From Sneathiellales bacterium (GTDB lineage Bacteria > Pseudomonadota > Alphaproteobacteria > JANQFL01), in contig JANQFL010000103.1 of the NCBI GenBank assembly GCA_028277845.1, forward strand, positions 1-64,000: DNA of 64,000 nucleotides, read 5' to 3'. Below are positions 61,547 through 64,000 of this stretch, piece by piece; position 1 is the stretch's first letter; every line of letters starts with the position of its first letter. The position numbers and the translations under genes are program-made. The notes under the pieces are model-generated. The model saw nothing but the letters and a program-made list of their open reading frames with translations, was not told where the DNA came from and did no database searches.

Positions 61547-62870
61547 CCCCTCTTTGGCCCGAACCCGCCGCGTCTTGGCGGCCGCCGTACTGACAGGCCT
61601 GTTTGCGGCACCGCTCGCGGCCGACGCGGCGGAAAAGACGCCGCAGGACGAGTTGCGCACGGTCGAACAGAATTTGAGCGCCGAGCGCCAGCGCGAAAAA
61701 ATCCTGTCCCGCAAGCGCACGCGCATCGAGAGCGACCTGGCGGCCCTGCGCAAGGGCCTGGTCGCTGCGGGGGCGCGCATCCAGAAGAACGAGGCCCAGG
61801 TCACCAAACTGGAAAAACGCCTGACATCGCTCAACAAGCTTGTGGCGGAAAAAAGCGATGCCCTGGAGGCCCGCCACAAGGACATTTCGGCGGCCCTGGG
61901 CACGATGGTCCGCATCAGCCGCAGCCCGCGCGCCGTGCTGGTTTCGGCGCCCGGCAACATCACCGACGCCGCCCGCAGCGTCACCGTCATGCGCCACGTC
62001 ACCGACACATTGCAGGGCCAGAGCAAGGACCTGCAGCGCGATCTGATTCAACTGGCCAGCCTGCGCGGCGACGTCATCCGCGAGCGCAAGTCGCTGGAAG
62101 ATGCCCAGGCGATGTTGGCCAAGGAGCGGGGCGCGTTGGATATCCTGCTCAACCGCAAGGCTTCCCTGCGCCAGCGCACGGTGAGCGAACAGGGCAAGCT
62201 GAACAAGCGCCTGGCCCGGCTGTCGAAGGCGGCCACCAGCCTGCGGTCGTTGCTGGACAAGCTGAACGCCGAAGCGGTGCGGGAAGAAAAGCGCAAACAA
62301 ACGGCATTGCGGGCGGCGAGACCCGAAACGCCCGCCGGGCCGCCCGCGCGCGCGACAGCCAAGCGACCGGAACGCGGGCAAAAACCTGCGGCGCCGGAAA
62401 CCGACGTCGCCGCGTTGCAACCGGCGCCGCGGGCGGAAACCCTGCCACGCAACGGCGCCCTTTTTTCCGATGCGCGGGGACGGTTGCCCCTGCCGGCGCG
62501 CGGCAAGATCGTCACCCTGTTCGGTGCCCCCAACGACAATGGCGGGCGCAACAAGGGCATCACTCTGGCGACCCGGTCCCAGGCCACCGTCGTGGCCCCA
62601 TATGACGGTAAAGTGGTGTATGCCGGCCAGTTTCGCGGCTACGGGGAGCTATTGATCATCGCCCACGGCGAGGGATATCATACGTTGCTTGCGGGCATGG
62701 CCCGTATATACGGTGTCGTCGGTCAACGGCTTCTTGCTGGGGAGCCTGTCGGGCTCATGGCAGACAGTCCGAACGGGGTACCGCGTCTTTATGTGGAATT
62801 GCGACGCGACGGCGTCGCCATCAATCCTGTCCCCTGGTTGGCGGCAAGCGAAAGGAAGGTCAGCGGATAA
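61533..62870 (+). CDS. EnvC-like murein hydrolase activator (degenerate LytM/M23)
   Basis: 445 residues from GTG 61533 (MRRPDPSLARTRRVLAAAVLTGLFAAPLAADA, a signal peptide), overlapping gpmI. A long coiled coil (about residues 35-230, EQNLSAERQREKILSRKR..., KLEKRLTSLNKLVAEKSDALEARHKD) is followed by a Pro/Ala linker and a C-terminal LytM domain. Its Zn ligands are lost: KGITLAT replaces the usual HxGxD stretch and LYVELRRDG replaces HLHFE. It therefore probably activates amidases at the division site rather than cutting murein, as EnvC does. Confidence 0.88.
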   Translation: MRRPDPSLARTRRVLAAAVLTGLFAAPLAADAAEKTPQDELRTVEQNLSAERQREKILSRKRTRIESDLAALRKGLVAAGARIQKNEAQVTKLEKRLTSLNKLVAEKSDALEARHKDISAALGTMVRISRSPRAVLVSAPGNITDAARSVTVMRHVTDTLQGQSKDLQRDLIQLASLRGDVIRERKSLEDAQAMLAKERGALDILLNRKASLRQRTVSEQGKLNKRLARLSKAATSLRSLLDKLNAEAVREEKRKQTALRAARPETPAGPPARATAKRPERGQKPAAPETDVAALQPAPRAETLPRNGALFSDARGRLPLPARGKIVTLFGAPNDNGGRNKGITLATRSQATVVAPYDGKVVYAGQFRGYGELLIIAHGEGYHTLLAGMARIYGVVGQRLLAGEPVGLMADSPNGVPRLYVELRRDGVAINPVPWLAASERKVSG

Positions 62871-64000
62871 TGCGTAGGCTTGTAATCTCGGGTGTGGCGG
62901 CGATCACGCTTCTCACCTTCTCGGCCCCTGCGTTGAGCGCCGGGTCCGATACCTATAAGCAATTGGATCTGTTCGGCGATATTTTCGAGCGCATTCGTTC
63001 GGACTATGTCGAAACCGTCGATGACGCCAAGCTCATCGAAGCGGCCATCAACGGCATGCTGACGTCGCTCGATCCGCATTCCAGCTACCTCAATCCGAAA
63101 AACTACCGCGACATGCAGGTCACGACCCGCGGCACCTTCGGCGGCCTGGGTATCGAGGTGACCATGGAGAACGGTCTGGTCAAGGTGGTCGCGCCGATCG
63201 ACGATACCCCGGCTTACGACGCCGGCATCAAATCGGGCGATTTGATCACCGCCATCGACGGCGAACCGGTCATGGGCCTGACCCTGAGCGAAGCCGTCGA
63301 GAAGATGCGCGGCCCGGTGGACACCACCATCGACCTGACCCTGTCGCGCAAGGGTGAAAAGAAACCCCTTGACGTCACCATCAAGCGCGCCGTCATCAAG
63401 GTGCGTTCGGCCCGCGGCCGGGCGGAAGGCAAGGTCGGCTATGTCCGTATCTCGTCGTTCAGCGAACAGACGACCAATGGCTTGAAGAAAGCGGTCGAGA
63501 AGGCCAAGAAGGACATCGGCGACGAGTTTGCCGGCCTGGTGCTTGACCTGCGCAGCAACCCCGGCGGTTTGCTCGATCAGGCCATCCAGGTGTCCGACGC
63601 GTTCCTGGAGCGCGGCGAGATCGTTTCGACGCGGGGCAAGACCACGGGCGATTCGCAACGTTTCAACGCCCGCCCGGGCGACATCATCGACGGCTTGCCG
63701 CTGGTGGTGCTGATCAACGGCGGTTCGGCCTCGGCTTCCGAGATCGTCGCCGGCGCGTTGCAGGATCACCGCCGCGCCCTGGTGCTCGGCACCAAGTCTT
63801 TCGGCAAGGGTTCGGTGCAGACCATCATTCCGCTCGGCGGACGTGGCGCGCTGCGTTTGACGACGCAACGGTATTACACGCCGTCGGGACGGTCCATTCA
63901 GGCGAAAGGCATCACGCCCGACATCATCGTCACGCCGGCCCAGATCGAGTCGGAGGAAGAGGCCAAGGTGCGGAGCGAATCCGATCTGCGCAACCATCTC
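62870..64000 (+). CDS. ctpA: C-terminal processing peptidase, S41 family (partial)
   Basis: Starts at ATG 62870 (TAATG overlap with the EnvC-like gene) and is open to the window end, 377 residues visible; it is missing from the ORF track because it has no stop. Signal peptide MRRLVISGVAAITLLTFSAPALSA; family start YKQLDLFGDIFERIRSDYVETVDD; PDZ domain TRGTFGGLGIEVTMENGLVKVVAPIDDTPAYDAGIKSGDLI; catalytic Ser in INGGSASASEIVAGALQDH and Lys in GTKSFGKGSVQTIIPL. A periplasmic Ser/Lys protease that trims envelope proteins. Confidence 0.96.
   Translation, partial: MRRLVISGVAAITLLTFSAPALSAGSDTYKQLDLFGDIFERIRSDYVETVDDAKLIEAAINGMLTSLDPHSSYLNPKNYRDMQVTTRGTFGGLGIEVTMENGLVKVVAPIDDTPAYDAGIKSGDLITAIDGEPVMGLTLSEAVEKMRGPVDTTIDLTLSRKGEKKPLDVTIKRAVIKVRSARGRAEGKVGYVRISSFSEQTTNGLKKAVEKAKKDIGDEFAGLVLDLRSNPGGLLDQAIQVSDAFLERGEIVSTRGKTTGDSQRFNARPGDIIDGLPLVVLINGGSASASEIVAGALQDHRRALVLGTKSFGKGSVQTIIPLGGRGALRLTTQRYYTPSGRSIQAKGITPDIIVTPAQIESEEEAKVRSESDLRNHL

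Overview
The window is GC-rich, chromosomal and densely coded, with many ATGA start/stop overlaps. The block rplU-rpmA-obgE-proB-proA-nadD-rsfS-rlmH-gpmI-envC-like-ctpA at the right end is the gene order of Alphaproteobacteria. Together with the accessory content (TTT and ProU-type transporters, GcvT-fused amine dehydrogenases, C-P lyase) it suggests a heterotrophic Rhodospirillales-like bacterium. That placement is inferred from gene order and protein character, not from a phylogeny.

Layout. 1-13.8 kb: the end of a chemotaxis receptor, then a DeoR-type regulator divergent from a quaternary-amine catabolic operon. The operon encodes a ProU-like ABC transporter with a tandem-fused permease, two choline-kinase-like phosphotransferases, two dimethylglycine/sarcosine dehydrogenase-like FAD/GcvT proteins, a HAD phosphatase and a class I glutamine amidotransferase. 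13.9-21 kb: a tightly overlapping operon of a LeuC/LeuD-type dehydratase, an isocitrate-lyase-family C-C lyase, HyuB/HyuA hydantoinase-type subunits and a cysteine-less isochorismatase-family protein. 21-25.2 kb: a DUF1835 protein, a 3-methyladenine glycosylase-like protein, MurI, a small glycosyltransferase and a WYL regulator. 25.2-31.4 kb: an arylmalonate-decarboxylase homologue, an enolase-superfamily enzyme, a complete TctABC transporter and a divergent LysR regulator. 31.4-32.7 kb: an AT-rich island with a membrane-protein ORF, flanked by two direct copies of the 3' end of an aminotransferase gene. 32.7-38 kb: the intact aminotransferase, a structured RNA leader (candidate variant cobalamin riboswitch) before a GST-fold gene, a YHYH lipoprotein, an SDR, and two gene remnants fused end to end, one a GT39-like pseudogene.

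38-53.2 kb is a phosphonate island in three transcription units: phnD-phnC-phnE-(phnM paralogue)-phnN; phnC-phnD-phnE behind a five-heptamer Pho-box array; and, on the opposite strand, phnG-H-I-J-K-L-M plus an HD-domain protein and a DUF1045 protein, with divergent phnF. All core C-P lyase proteins are present and PhnJ keeps its cysteine motif, so the cell probably uses phosphonates under phosphate starvation. 53.4-64 kb: tRNA-Ser(CGA) and the conserved housekeeping block, with ctpA running off the end.

The most unusual items are the 11-bp-period Pho-box array, the AMDase/TTT cluster (the physiological role of AMDase is obscure), the RNA leader before the GST gene, the direct-repeat-bounded AT-rich island, and the paired choline-kinase/GcvT-dehydrogenase operon.
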